Origin: Actinomortierella ambigua
Taxonomy: Eukaryota; Mortierellomycota; Mortierellomycetes; Mortierellales; Mortierellaceae
Direction: 5' to 3'
Assembly: GCA_016098155.1 (NCBI GenBank)
Contig: JAAAJB010000168.1
Span: forward strand, 1-58,466
DNA: 58,466 nucleotides
Shown: one piece after another, positions 16,477 to 27,975 of the stretch
Position numbering within the stretch: position 1 is the first letter of the stretch
How the letters are laid out: each line of letters starts with the position of its first letter
Notes under the pieces: model-generated
What the model saw: the letters and a program-made list of their open reading frames with translations, nothing else
Databases searched by the model: none
Told to the model about the DNA's origin: nothing
Translations under genes and position numbers: made by a program

Positions 16477-17723
16477 ATGTCGCTGCAAGCGATCGAACGC
16501 ACTCTATCCGAACTCAACCTGCTGGGTCCGGACGCCTGGCCTGCGTGGACTCATGTCCTCCAAAAGGTCTACAAGGCTAACTATGGTCGCTCTGAGGACC
16601 CGAGTGAGTTTCTGTCCTTTGTAGTTTTAACAAGTCATTCCGACGACGTGCATTTGGAGAATGACTAACAAGTGAATGGTCCTTCCTCGCCTTCCTTCTC
16701 CCCCCTAAAAAAAGTCTATCTTCACATGGCATCCAGGACACGCCTTGGTGCGGTGACCCTGTTGGCAGTCCAGTTCCACGACTTTTTGCCCGAGGACGGT
16801 CGCTATATGATGTTCCTGATGTCCATGACCGACTCCACCCTTCTCTCCACCATCCAGAGTAATCAAGTTGGGCAGCTGGCGTGGTAAGACTGAAGAAAGC
16901 AAGCTAGGATTCTGTCCCTGACCCCTGTAGATAATGCTGATGCTCTCTTCTCTCTCTCTCCATTTATTTTCTTATTAGGCAAATGCCAAAGACAAAGGAG
17001 TACTTTCACCTCACGGGCAAGTTTTACATTTGCTCGGCCCCTCGCCATGTGACCCGCTACGCGCCGCCACTGTTGCCGCATCTGGTCCCGGCGGAGCTGG
17101 CCAACGCGTCGACGGCGCAGCGACAATACTCCAAGGACTTTTGGGAGCTGAAGCGCGTCCAAGAGTGGAAGAAGCTCACCCCAAAGATGCGCGCCTCCTT
17201 CTCTTGGCCCCAAACCGGTCAAACCCCCAAGTCGCCCGCTTCGGCCTATCAGTGCTTGGTCCTCGACGACTTGGTCACTCAGGATCAGATCCCCAACTTG
17301 GGTAGTCATGTTGCTGCTGCTGCCGGTGGTGCTAGCTCGCCAACCACCCCGCTCCCTGCTGGAAGTGCTGCTGGTAACCGCGACAGTATGATGTCGCAGG
17401 ATAGTGCTCGTCACGATGTCTCGTCGCCGTCGTCGCCAATCTCGGTGACATCGTTCCGATCACGATGGAGTACGTTGAGCTCAAGCAGTGCTGCTAATGG
17501 GGCAACAGATATCAACGGTACCAAGGTGTCGACGGCGGCTGCCAATGTACGCAAGGACAACCCAACCAAGATTCAGCATGACTTGACGTTGGACAACTTT
17601 TGCTTGCTGGTCTTTAAGCCGTTGGACATTGTCCATTTCGAATCCTCGCCCTTACCGCCCCGAAGAACCATCTACACCGCCGATGAGGATGGTCAGTGGG
17701 CTGTTTGCGAAGCGAACCCGTAG
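16477..17723 (+). CDS. Pyridoxamine 5'-phosphate oxidase-like, Alr4036-type FMN-binding protein, three exons
   Basis: Model join(16477..16603, 16715..16883, 16979..17723), 346 residues. It opens with Trp-rich WPAWTHVLQKVY. The split-barrel flavin fold then reads IYLHMASRTRLGAVTLLAVQFHDF, a Ser/Thr loop, then QLAWQMPKTKEYFHLTGKFY. That last segment aligns with the CWYFPKTREQFRLSG motif of Alr4036-type proteins. A KLTPKMRASFSWPQTG block and the terminal QWAVCEANP (family W-x-V-x-x-x-NP end) support the last exon running through 17723 without another intron. Activity is inferred as FMN-dependent oxidation or flavin binding; true pyridoxal phosphate synthesis is unproven. A Ser/Ala-rich insert of about 100 residues precedes the C-terminal strand. 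Confidence 0.8.
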
Positions 17724-19069
17724 ACTTGATTGCCTTCCCTCCCCCTCCTCCCTCCCTCCTTCCTTTCCCACCCCGCGGAGGGAGGAACAATAATAAAAAA
17801 AACCTCTCGCAATATCATAATATACACACACATTCACACACCCACGCAAAGGACAACATCGAGATCAAAACATCCAATGGAGCGTTTCTCTGCAAATGAC
17901 ATGTACCACCCCCCTCCTTTTTTTTGCTCCCTTTACCGTCGCCTTTTTCCTCACAAACTAGCCGGTGTCAGCCCTCTGCAGAGTAGGTCTGTTCCATGGT
18001 TCGTTGCCGCATGGTGAAGTCGTAAGCGTGAAGCAGGCCTCTGGGCGCCGATAATAGCTGAATGGAGAGTGAGGAGTCAGAGATCAGAGCTGGTCGACAA
18101 CCAGCTCAAAAAGTGTTGCTTCCTGCAGATTACACTATATAAAAAAAGGGGGGTGGGGGAGATAGCCAGCCATAAATGGAGCACCACTCAATGGGTAAAT
18201 TATCCCCAGAAAGACATTTCGTGTGCAGCGGACCTTTGACCTTGGCCAATTTTTTATGGTAGCACTTCAGTGATAAGCAGTCAAGCATCGATAGATGCGC
18301 TCGGCAAGGCTAGTGTCAAATGAAGGGGTTACCTGTAGAAGATGTCGACAAACCTGTCAGACTGCTGCAAGGCTCAAAGCGGAAAGGAACAATGTAGCTC
18401 TTCTATATGCCAGGACTAAACCCCATTTTTTCAGTATGAACAAAACACCTCTGGGTCTGAGTATGTGCTAACCCTTCCTAGGCGCACATTTTCTACCCCC
18501 TTACCATGGAGACCAGCTGCGATTACTTGCTGGGATCAACAGTGATAGTTCAAATAGGTGAGTGTTGAGCTGGTCTCGCGTTATATTGGTAGCGTCGTGT
18601 TTGGAGCTCCAGATGAACACTCGACTCGGAATAGAAATAAAGAAAAAAGGAAGTGGTTTATTTTGGTCTGCTGACATTTTTGGAATCTTTTCTACTTTTT
18701 TTGTTCTTTTTGATGTTACTTTTTTCATGAAAGGGAATGAGTGAGAAAGAGGAGTGAGTGAGCGTGTTGGGTTGAGGAGGAGACGGGATGGAGACAGGTG
18801 AAGGCGGAAGGAAAGAAGGAAGGGGAGAGAGTTCGAGGGTGTCACATCATTTTCTTTCCTTTTTTTTTCTGCTTTTTTTTGTTCTTTTTGTTTTTTTTTT
18901 CTTTGGGTTTGTTGAATGTTGTTGTTCTTGATGATGTTTTTTTTTTCTTATTCCTGTTCTTTTTGGTGAAATGGTCCATGCTGCCCTTTGCCAAGCTGAC
19001 AACATGTACCGGACAATAAAAAAAAAATAAAAAAAAGAGGGCTCCGCTAGAGGCCCGAAACCAGAATGT
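17724..19069. other. Convergent intergenic region, no gene seen
   Basis: This lies between the 3' ends of the FMN-binding gene (+) and PAN3 (-). Several T runs lie at about 18640-18960. Only short, low-complexity ORFs are present. I saw no tRNA A/B boxes or other RNA signature. Confidence 0.55.
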
Positions 19070-22000
19070 CTACTTGGACTTGGACAAGTCGCGGAACGCC
19101 GACTCGATGCACGACTTGATCTCCTTGTAGCTGACAATTAGACAGGACATCTCGTCGCGCGACATGAGGACAATCTTTTCGTCCACACCAGCATCCAGCT
19201 ATAACCACAAAAAAAAAAGTTCCGAGACAATTGAAAAAAAAAAAGCACGATTAGCCAAGGGACACCTGCAATAAACACCACCACCACTGAATGCGCGACT
19301 TTGGTATTCCTAAATGAGTCATTTACCTTGTTCAAGCAAGTCAAGACGTGGGCAACATCCAGAACAGGCAACCCGTTTTCATCAACCTGGTGGAAGACAT
19401 AGTCGCGGAACAGCTTGATAATGTACCGATCACCTGTCTCGGACCAGGCAGGATCCATGTCAAACTCGGGTCGCTCATTGATAAAGCCAAATTTCAAGAG
19501 CAAGCGGACCAGCCGTCCGTTCTCAAGCTCTCGGCTCAGATCGCTTTCCAGCACGTCGTTGGCAATCTGCACGTCATTGGTCTCCTGCAGGATCCGGGGT
19601 CCACACATGGAGATCACCTGGTCAATCGACTTCAGCGGCGTGGGCTGCGACATCAAGAATAACACCATGTTCTTAAAGTCGCTCGAGTAGTGCTGGGCAA
19701 TAAACTCGATCGACTTTGCAATGTTGTGCGTTGCTGTCACACTGTGGCAGGCGAGCGACATCATCAACTGTCCAAGATTCAAAATGTCGTCCTGCTGCAG
19801 ATGAGCCATACTCTGACCCGATTCGAATGTCAACATGTCCATAACGCCGCAGCAGTTGAGACGGAGCCTATTTGCATTTTCGGGTTGGCATCAAGAAATT
19901 AGTCAAAAATCTTCTCCCCCCCCCCACACACACACCCTTCCTTTCCTCTTCAACACAACAGACGATGAATAGACTTGATGTTCAATAAGAGGTCACAGTC
20001 GACTCCACATACCGGTTCTTGCCCGTGACAAGGATCTTGGTGGGGTCAATGAGTCGAGCAGCCAGACCGGTCGAGTGGATAGACTTTAAGGCTGACGTGA
20101 GCTGGATAAGATACGACCAAAGCAGGCGCTCATGGGCCGCAGGATCGGTCGTGGCCTTGTGGGCTCCAACCAAAACTTGCGAGGCCAGCTGCTGTTGCTG
20201 GCCAAAGTGGACGTCGAACAACGTCTTGGAGCACGGATGGTAGTCGTACACAAAAACCAACGAATGGTCTCCAAAGGCCTTGGACGTAAATGCCTCGCGA
20301 ACACAGACAATATTGGCGTGCCGGATCCGGCGCCAACCTTCAATCGTCTGCATCGCCAACTCGTTCGTCAACCTGAATCCTTCAATTCGACGCAGTGCAT
20401 ATGTCCGGCCATCAGCCGCGCACATACACTTGTAGACGGCGGATGGATAGCCAAACACTTCAGTCGACCTATCCTGGCTTGTGTCTAGAGGATACAGCGA
20501 ATGATACTCGTGCAGCTCATCTGGAAGGCCAAAGTCCTGTGCGTTGACTGGTGCCTGCAAAATTGCCTCGTTCTTACGGTGCAGCTCCTCTCGCAGGTTG
20601 TCCGAAATGAAAAACCCATGAATTGTCTTTTGGTTCGGATTCAAGTTTGACACGTGGGGCAGTGGCGTGCTGTACAGGTGATACTGGAGCTATTATATCG
20701 ATTTGTGGACAATAGGAGTTTGTTGGTCAGAGGTTCATCCAGTCAAAATAGAAACACAAAAAAAAAATGTCCGAAAAGTATCTATTTGGGAGAGCCCTAG
20801 CTCTTACCGGCTGTTGGATCATGGTGCTGCCAGGATAGTAATAATTACTAACATGGCCCTCACCATAGTAACCTCCCGTCACACCATTCATGCCAGTCTA
20901 TGAAATCAGAAAAGTGAAAAAAAGAGTGTACAGGTCATCATGAGGATGGTGATAGAAGTCTTGCAGGCGTGATCCGGCCAGGATGACATAGTCCTCGATG
21001 ATAGAACGCGGCGCTTACCTCGTTCATTCCGAATTGTGAGAATGTTCCGGTAAGCGAGCTCATGCTGTTTACCATCTGCGCTGGCATCGACGGCGCATAT
21101 GGACTAGTGGAGGATAAACGAGCAGCGGATTGTAACAATAGAAGCAGGATAAGGAGGTGAGATGGGTGTACTCCGGACATTCACAATTAAAACCTCCTCG
21201 CCAAACTTGTCCATGAAACCAAAGGCATACTTTTGTTGACGCGTATCTGCGTAGACGCCCGGTGTCACGCTGCTCTCGGCTAGTGAAGAAACGAGGATGT
21301 TAATAATAGCAACATGAGGCCCCAATGTTGAACGGATAAGCTGCAAGTTTTGGTAACCATCCATATCCCGCCTTCAGGTTCCCGCTTAGGTCTTCGACAT
21401 CTACCTTGCGAAAATTTGGGAACAAATTCCGGCGCATTAACCGACTCCGCCTTGACAGACCCAGTGCTGAGGTTCGAGGGCTTGAAGATGGGAGAGTTGA
21501 CATGGAGCTTTGCCTTGGACCTAAGATGAGATGAACAATCGAATGATTAAGCTGTCTGGGGCCGCCCGCAGTAACCCTGTATGAAGTCCGGTGCCAAAAA
21601 AACCCCGGACCGAGGCAGCTATTTGCGGTCTTCTTTGACACCCATCTCTCAGGGTCACCTTCTCAGCTCTTTCTTCCTCTTCTTCTTCCTTTCCAGATCA
21701 CCCTACATCTCTGGACTTGAGACAGTGACCGACGCAGGCTTGGACTATTGGTGAGGAGGGAGGGGGGATGAGGGGGGCGCACGCGTGCGTTTAAGAAAAC
21801 ACGATCAGTCATTTCGTAGCCCACACAGCCCGGATGTGTTCATCCCGACACAACAGCAGCTCAGCTGATGCTCAGCCTCTTGAAGAATGAGGTTTCGCAC
21901 GGTGGTCTGTCCTGCTGTCCTGTGCCCTGTCCCGCACGGATTTGTGTCATAAATAATCGATTGGCGGAATGACTAGAATAGTCCGAGGGAGGGGAGGGGA

Positions 22001-23001
22001 GGACAGAGGAGATGCGCACTACTGTTGCGTGCTCAGGGAGACGTGCTCTACTCCAGAGGAGGAGGAAGGGGAAGAGAGGGAGAGAGGAGGGGAGGGGGAC
22101 ATTCATTTTGGCGGGAAGCAATGACCAAGAGGTAGCTGAAAAAAACAGGCCTTTGTGGGGCCAGTTGGCGGTTGCTGACGTCTGATCTTCCTGCCCAATT
22201 AGATGAATCCAAGGATAACTCTGTCCTGCTGGAATGCATGACTTTGGGCGAATGTGCTGTCCAGCCGAGCCAAGGTCGCTGATCGGATACACATTAAAAA
22301 AAAAAGAGCAAACAACAGCAACAGCAACAGAAAACGGACGACCTTGGAAGGTGAAACGCCCTTTCCTTCTGTCCTTGACACACAATCAACTTACAACATC
22401 GTGGTTAAACTCGCAGCCTTTGCCCTCGTACTTGCAATAGCCGTGGATGACAATGTTACGGCAAGTGCGACTCTTGTTGCTGTTACTCAATGTGACTATC
22501 CAAAGTCAAGAAAGCAATCCATGCTAGATGGTTAGCATTCTTTCATTCGACATTCAAGGTGGGGTCAAAAAAAAGAAGCATGTACACCAGCTGCACGATC
22601 TCCAAACTAACATTGTCTTGGATGTGAAAAAACAATGCAAGTTGGAGAGAGAGACAAGGGTGATCCAGTTTACGTCAACTGATCATGTAGCCTTAGTCCT
22701 TGATGTGCCAAGCTACTATGCCACCTCATTGTGCTTTTTTTTCATTGATGCTAACACAACATCCATGGTCACAACCTCATTGACATTTTTTTTTCTTTTC
22801 TTTTTGGGTTGTAGCTCCCTCCATGCAGAATGAGAGCTTCCTGGTATGATCGCCCTTACGTTTCGAGGCACTGGTGGGTTTGCTGGCGGCGCTAGGGCTA
22901 TTTGTGGCCGAGGGAGACTTTGCAGAAATGCCTCCAAGAGTGCCATTGGATGTGACATCGTCGTTGGACGAGGGAGGCAATATAGGGATTGCGGATGCCA
23001 T
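19070..23001 (-). CDS. PAN3: PAN3, regulatory subunit of the PAN2-PAN3 poly(A) deadenylase, about ten exons
   Basis: Exons (minus): 23001-22860, 22495-22395, a probable one at 22218-22151, 21520-21405, 21279-21231, 21103-21019, 20897-20808, 20689-20013, 19867-19327, 19198-19070; about 665 residues. Exon 2 has a CCCH finger ([10 protein letters not shown] then CEFNH). The fourth has [12 protein letters not shown] and a PAM2-like VNAPEFVP, the usual poly(A)-binding-protein contact. The exon at 20689-20013 starts [12 protein letters not shown] and holds the degenerate kinase domain. The last two give the coiled coil and C-terminal knob ([40 protein letters not shown]) that bind PAN2. PAN3 brings PAN2 to mRNA tails in the cytoplasm. 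The third exon is uncertain because its donor would be GC. All other junctions are GT-AG and in phase. Confidence 0.9.
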
Positions 23002-23730
23002 GTCAAAGGGGTCGAGAAGAGAAGAGAAAGGAAGCACCAGAAAGAGGGCGAAGGGGGAGGAGGAGGGGGGGAGAAGAGAGAAGAGAGAAAGAATGAGAGA
23101 GAGAGAGAGAAGAGAGAGAAAGAGAGTGGGGAGGAGGGAGGAGGGAGGAGGGGTGAGGGGTGAAAGGGTTGTTGCAAGTAACACTGAGTGGTCAAACAAC
23201 CAACAACGAACAAACAGACAGAAGGAAGGATCGGGGGAGGGGGGGGGACAATCAAGAATAAAAAAAAAATGTAGGTCATGTGACACGAAAGTACTACCAA
23301 TAATCCATCAAGAGAAGAGAACCAAAAAAAAGTGTGCAAAGGAACGACACTTCCTCCTCTTTCACGGGGTCATAATTCCACCAGGTAATGACCAAGATGA
23401 GCAAGAGGAAGAGAGAGAACATGGACGAGCTTATGGAAGGGGGACATGGTCATTTCTCGCCAGTTCTCTGGCCCTTTGTGGGATCCTTCCTTTGCTTGTG
23501 GAGGGACTGCCCAAATTTGGAACGAGAAACCAGCAGCCAGCCATGGAGAGGGCAGACAGTCCTCCCAACTAAAAAGGTTGGTTGGTTTCCCGTTTACATT
23601 CACCCTCTTTCCATTACTCATTGTCACTGCAGAACTGTTCACTGCCACACTCTCACGCCACTCAACGACAGGTAGCCGAGTTACTGCATTGTCTACCTTC
23701 CTACCCTTCCCTCTGTCTTTTTGAACCCAG
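23002..23730. promoter_or_regulatory. Divergent region between PAN3 and the HECT ligase
   Basis: A long GA tract at about 23020-23160 (CT on the PAN3 sense strand) fits a CT-rich PAN3 leader. The + side may hold an unresolved first exon of the HECT gene. One in-phase possibility is 23385-23577 joined to 23631-23674, but the encoded residues are unremarkable and I do not trust it. Confidence 0.4.
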
Positions 23731-23817
23731 GCCGTCGTCGACCCCTGCGCCCACTCCACCTCCAATCTGGCAGACCTGCAGCAACCTACCCAGCCCCAGC
23801 CCTTGGTCGACGAGTCC

Positions 23818-26800
23818 ATGGACACCAGTTCCGACCATGGACTCCAGCCAGTTGACACAACTTCCGACCACGCAGTCCAGCCGGCTGATACAAGTTCCGA
23901 CCATACAATACATCCAGTGGATACATCGGTAGCCGCCACGGGGCCGCTGCCCGGTGTACAGCCTGAACCTCGGCCTTCCACGAGGTAACATCAGACGTTG
24001 GACAATGAGATATGATGTATCCGATGACTTGATCGTCGATGATTTCCATCATACCTACTACAGCAACATTTATTTTTCAATCACTGACAAACTCATTTAC
24101 TTTCTTACAGTGCAGCACCTCGGCGGAGGAGGAACCCAGCGACTTCAACAGGCTTTGTCGGTGCATTTGTAAGTTCCCTGCTGCTGAGACAAAAAAAAAT
24201 AAAAAAGGGCAAATATGTTCTCCTCTACTGCTTTCATGCCGGAATGTCTATCTAACTTGCTCAAGATCGATTGATTATACACTAGCCATACCCTCATCAA
24301 AGGACACAGTCTCTTACAAGTGCTCGACAGCCGGGATCTCCGTACATTGCCACCAGCACATCCGGTACAGGAGCTCCAGCTCCAAGCAGTGGAGGACGCC
24401 ACGTGCGAACACAGACTTCTATGGATACCCTCTCCTGGTATGCCTCCCCTCAACAGCGAAGAGCGGACGAGGCGGTCGCAGCGTTCCAACCTCAGCCAGG
24501 CACCGCAGTCGCCGATCAGGTCTTGGTTACACGGTGAGTAATATCCCTGTAACGACCCAATGGATTTTATTGGTTCTCCTGTCGTCTCCATGGTACCTCC
24601 CCCATCACAGTTTACTGATGCTAACTTATCAAACACTCCCCCCTCCTCCCCCCTTAGATATCTTCGCCAATTCCTGCAAGGGTGCACCACTCGCCTATGT
24701 ACGACACCTCTGTGTGCATCGAACCCAAATTTTCCGTTCAAGGATCCAAACGAGATCTCTATTCGCGCCTTTGAAGAAGCTGCACGTGGACCGGCAGAAT
24801 TATGCCCGCACCTTGACCTCAGGACTTCACAATATACTGGACAGCGGGAGATTGTACCTGGTACGTTGCATTTTCATTTCAACCCCCCTGCTCTGGAAAG
24901 CACCTAGATCATCATTAGCCCACCTGTCTCACCAGAATCGACTACTCCTCCTCTGCAACACGTACTACGCAATGCCTTTTTTTTTGTTTGCTTAATTAGA
25001 TCAATCCATCGACCTCAGTCTGGACAATCTAAAGGCATTAATAGAAACATGTAAGCAAGAAGGGTCATTTGAACCTTTACTAGCAAGGTTGCACAGCGTG
25101 TTTTCGTCCCTCTCGCGGCTGTCCATGAGCTTTGCTGATCCAGCAATGGATCCCAAGAATCCACTGTCGCTCTTGCTCACCGATGTCCAGCAAGCCTACT
25201 GGCTGCTGCAGGAGTGTCCGGCTGAAGTCCAGATGCTGATTGCCTCAGCCTCTGAAAGGATCATGAGCTCAGTTACCGTCCGTCCAGACCTGGTCACAGC
25301 ACGACTTATGAAGGGAATCTTGATCATTTTCATGGTATGCTAGTCGATGTCTCCGATTCGGGCAATATTGGGAAAAATAGCGGAACAATTGATCTATATG
25401 GTTTTGCTCACAGCTTCGCTACCTTCCTCACCTCCTTTTATCCCTTTCGACCAAAAAAAAAAAAAAAATAGAACCCCAACCTCAAAGAGCGGCCACAAAA
25501 CAACGTTGTGCTCAACTTGTGTCATATCGTCTGGCGGTCATCGAGTTCGTGCCAGCGGGTCCTCAAATACTATTTGATCACACCGCGATCCAATTCTGGC
25601 ACAGGGTCTGCTTCGTTGGAGGAAACCATGGCATGGCTCGTGTGGCTAGTGCAGCGGCTGATCAAGACCCACGTTGAGATAATTGAAGGCTATGTTCCGG
25701 GACAGCCCAACAGCACAGCCAAGCTCGATGAAAATGTGATTTCGGCGCTTCGGTGTCTCAGCTTCTTCTGTAGGGGGGACTTGATGAAAATCGTACTCGC
25801 ACGGAGCATTGTTGTTTGAGAAGTGATAATGGTGTTCCTGACCATCTTTTGATTTGTATTGCTTTCGACCGCTTTCTTAGATCTTGTGAACCAGGAGACC
25901 AAATTAATCAAGTACACCGAGTTTTACAACGAGACACTCAATGGCTTCATCGACATAAAGTCCGACTTCCAGCGATTCTGTGAAGGCAACTTTGCGCTGT
26001 GCAAGTTTCATTTTGTACTGACTGTGTCGACCAAGGCCAATATCCTGAAGATGGAATCATTAAATCTTATGCGCGACAAACTCCATGTAAGTTTTTTTCT
26101 CTTCAGTTAACTTGGTTTCCTGTCGTAGGGGAAATATTGAGAATCACACGTTAATTCCTTTATGTTCCTTGAAAAAAAAAATAGTTGGCCTTTTTCAAGA
26201 CCATGTTTATAGGTGTGAATTCACCCTACTTGGTCTTGACTATCCGACGCGACCACCTGATCGAGGATGCACTGGCCCAGTTGCAGCACAAACCCCACGA
26301 GGACCTGAAAAAGCAGCTCAGGGTCAAGTTTGTCGACGAGGAAGGCATTGACGAAGGCGGTGTTCAGAAGGAGTTTTTCCAGCTGATTATGCGAGAGCTG
26401 ATCGACCCCAAGTATGGCATGTTTGTCACCAACGAAGAGACGAGGCTATGCTGGTTAGCATCCAATCCTCTAGATGACGATGTTGCGCTGGACGAATACA
26501 ATATGATTGGACGATTGATGGGCGTGGCCATCTACAACGGCATTATTTTGGACATTCATTTCCCACTGGCACTCTACAAGAAACTTAGCCGCACTCATGA
26601 GCTCGCTGGTGATCCACGGGGCGCCGCTGACGAGACGTGGGAGCTGGAAGATCTTTGGGAATTGGACCCGGTAAGATTGCATTGTCCATGTGTGCCTGAG
26701 TTTTTTTTTTCATGATGAGTATGAGAAATCTAACCCTTCCCCCCCCCTCTCTTTTCCAATGTTGCATTAACTTGCTCTATTCAGACGTTGGCCCGTGGAT

Positions 26801-27591
26801 TAAGCCAATTGCAAACATTTGAAGGCGACGTGGTCGAGGCATACGACCGGACTTTCCAGGTGGAATATCAATCCTTTGGGCAGACCTTTACGCATGACCT
26901 TGTCCCGGATGGAGCCAACATCCAACTCACCAATGAGAATCGCAACGAGTTTGTCAAAGAGTACCTCAAGTTTTATTTTACAACATCGGTCGCGCGCCAG
27001 TTCAATGCTTTCCGCGATGGTTTCCACCATGTTACGCTTGGCAGTGCTATTCAGGTATGTGATCCGGAAAAAATAAACAAAGATGATTGGGAGGGGGGGA
27101 GATGTGTTGTAGCGTGGCTTCTATAACAAGGGAAACGTTTCTTACCATCCCCACCCTTTTTTTTTCATACGCTCCCCACCTCCCCCCCTCTCCTTCCTCC
27201 CACCTAGTTTTTCCGTCCTGAAGAAGTCGAACAGTTAGTCTGCGGGTCACCGGATCTCGATTTCAACGCACTTGAGCAAGTGACGCACTACGAAGGAGGG
27301 TTCACGGCGCGGTCGCGGATCATTCGGTGGTTCTGGGAGATTGTGCGCGGGTACGAGGACACGGACCGGAAGCGGCTCTTGTTCTTTGCGACGGGGTCCG
27401 ATCGCGTGCCGATCGGGGGTCTCGGTCGCCTGTCGTTCACGATCGCCAAGAACGGGCCCGACTCGATGCGCTTGCCCACTGCCCATACTTGCTACAACAC
27501 GCTCATGCTCTGTGCCTACTCGTCCAAGGAACGGCTCCAGGAGCGGCTGACGACTGCCATCAAGAACGCGGAAGGGTTTGGTCTCATGTAA
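23818..27591 (+). CDS. HECT-type E3 ubiquitin ligase with AZUL finger (E6AP/UBE3A-like), ten or more exons
   Basis: Exons: 23818-23984 (open back to an acceptor at 23731), 24111-24168, 24310-24533, 24658-24860, 25000-25334, 25472-25769, 25881-26086, 26185-26670, 26785-27054, 27208-27591. From the ATG at 23818 this gives 876 residues; the true start may be upstream. The N-terminus has three copies of an 11-residue DTSSDHxxxPx repeat. Residues about 150-180 are an AZUL zinc finger (RYLRQFLQGC, CTTPLCASNPNF), the hallmark of E6AP. The HECT domain follows: VKFVDEEGIDEGGVQKEFF, NMIGRLMGVAIYN, FYF and LPTAHTCYNTLML, with catalytic Cys near 844, 32 residues from the end. It would accept ubiquitin from an E2 as a thioester and pass it to substrates, in cytosol or nucleus. 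Phase closes across all junctions. Confidence 0.9.
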
Positions 27592-27975
27592 AATATATAT
27601 ATATATATATGACGAAGAAAAACGAGGCGGGGGGAGAATGAGGGAAAGGAAAGGATATAAGAAATATAAAACTTTTACTTCATTACCATGGAAGTAGGGA
27701 TATGGTAACTTAACTCTCATTTATTCACAAACAAAAAAGAATGATGATACAAAGGAATGGCAAGGATGACGAGGAAGGTGATGCGGGCGAAGGGAAGCAA
27801 TGCGACAAGACAAAATTTCTTTTCTTATAAAAAAGGGCATTCAAATCACAAAGCACTTTGTGAAGCAGAGAAGTTGAAGAGGAGGAGAGAAACTCTTTAA
27901 CATATAGGCCTTTCTCGCCAATCCTCTCGCCTCCGCCTCCTCCCTCGCTCCTCAATAATAGTAGGTAGTGAGGCA
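27592..27975. other. Convergent 3' region with AT dinucleotide repeat
   Basis: No gene is seen. An (AT)n run of about 22 bp begins right at the HECT stop codon. The NDT80-family transcript ends from the other side. Confidence 0.6.

Noticed and set aside
17797..17899. A fourth exon of the FMN-binding gene
   Set aside because: The frame at 17697-17723 reads straight into the family C-terminal W...NP ending and a stop, so no further exon is needed.
23388..23675. A separate small + gene between PAN3 and the HECT ligase
   Set aside because: Only weak open frames with no domain; they may include a first HECT exon, but no splice pair is convincing.
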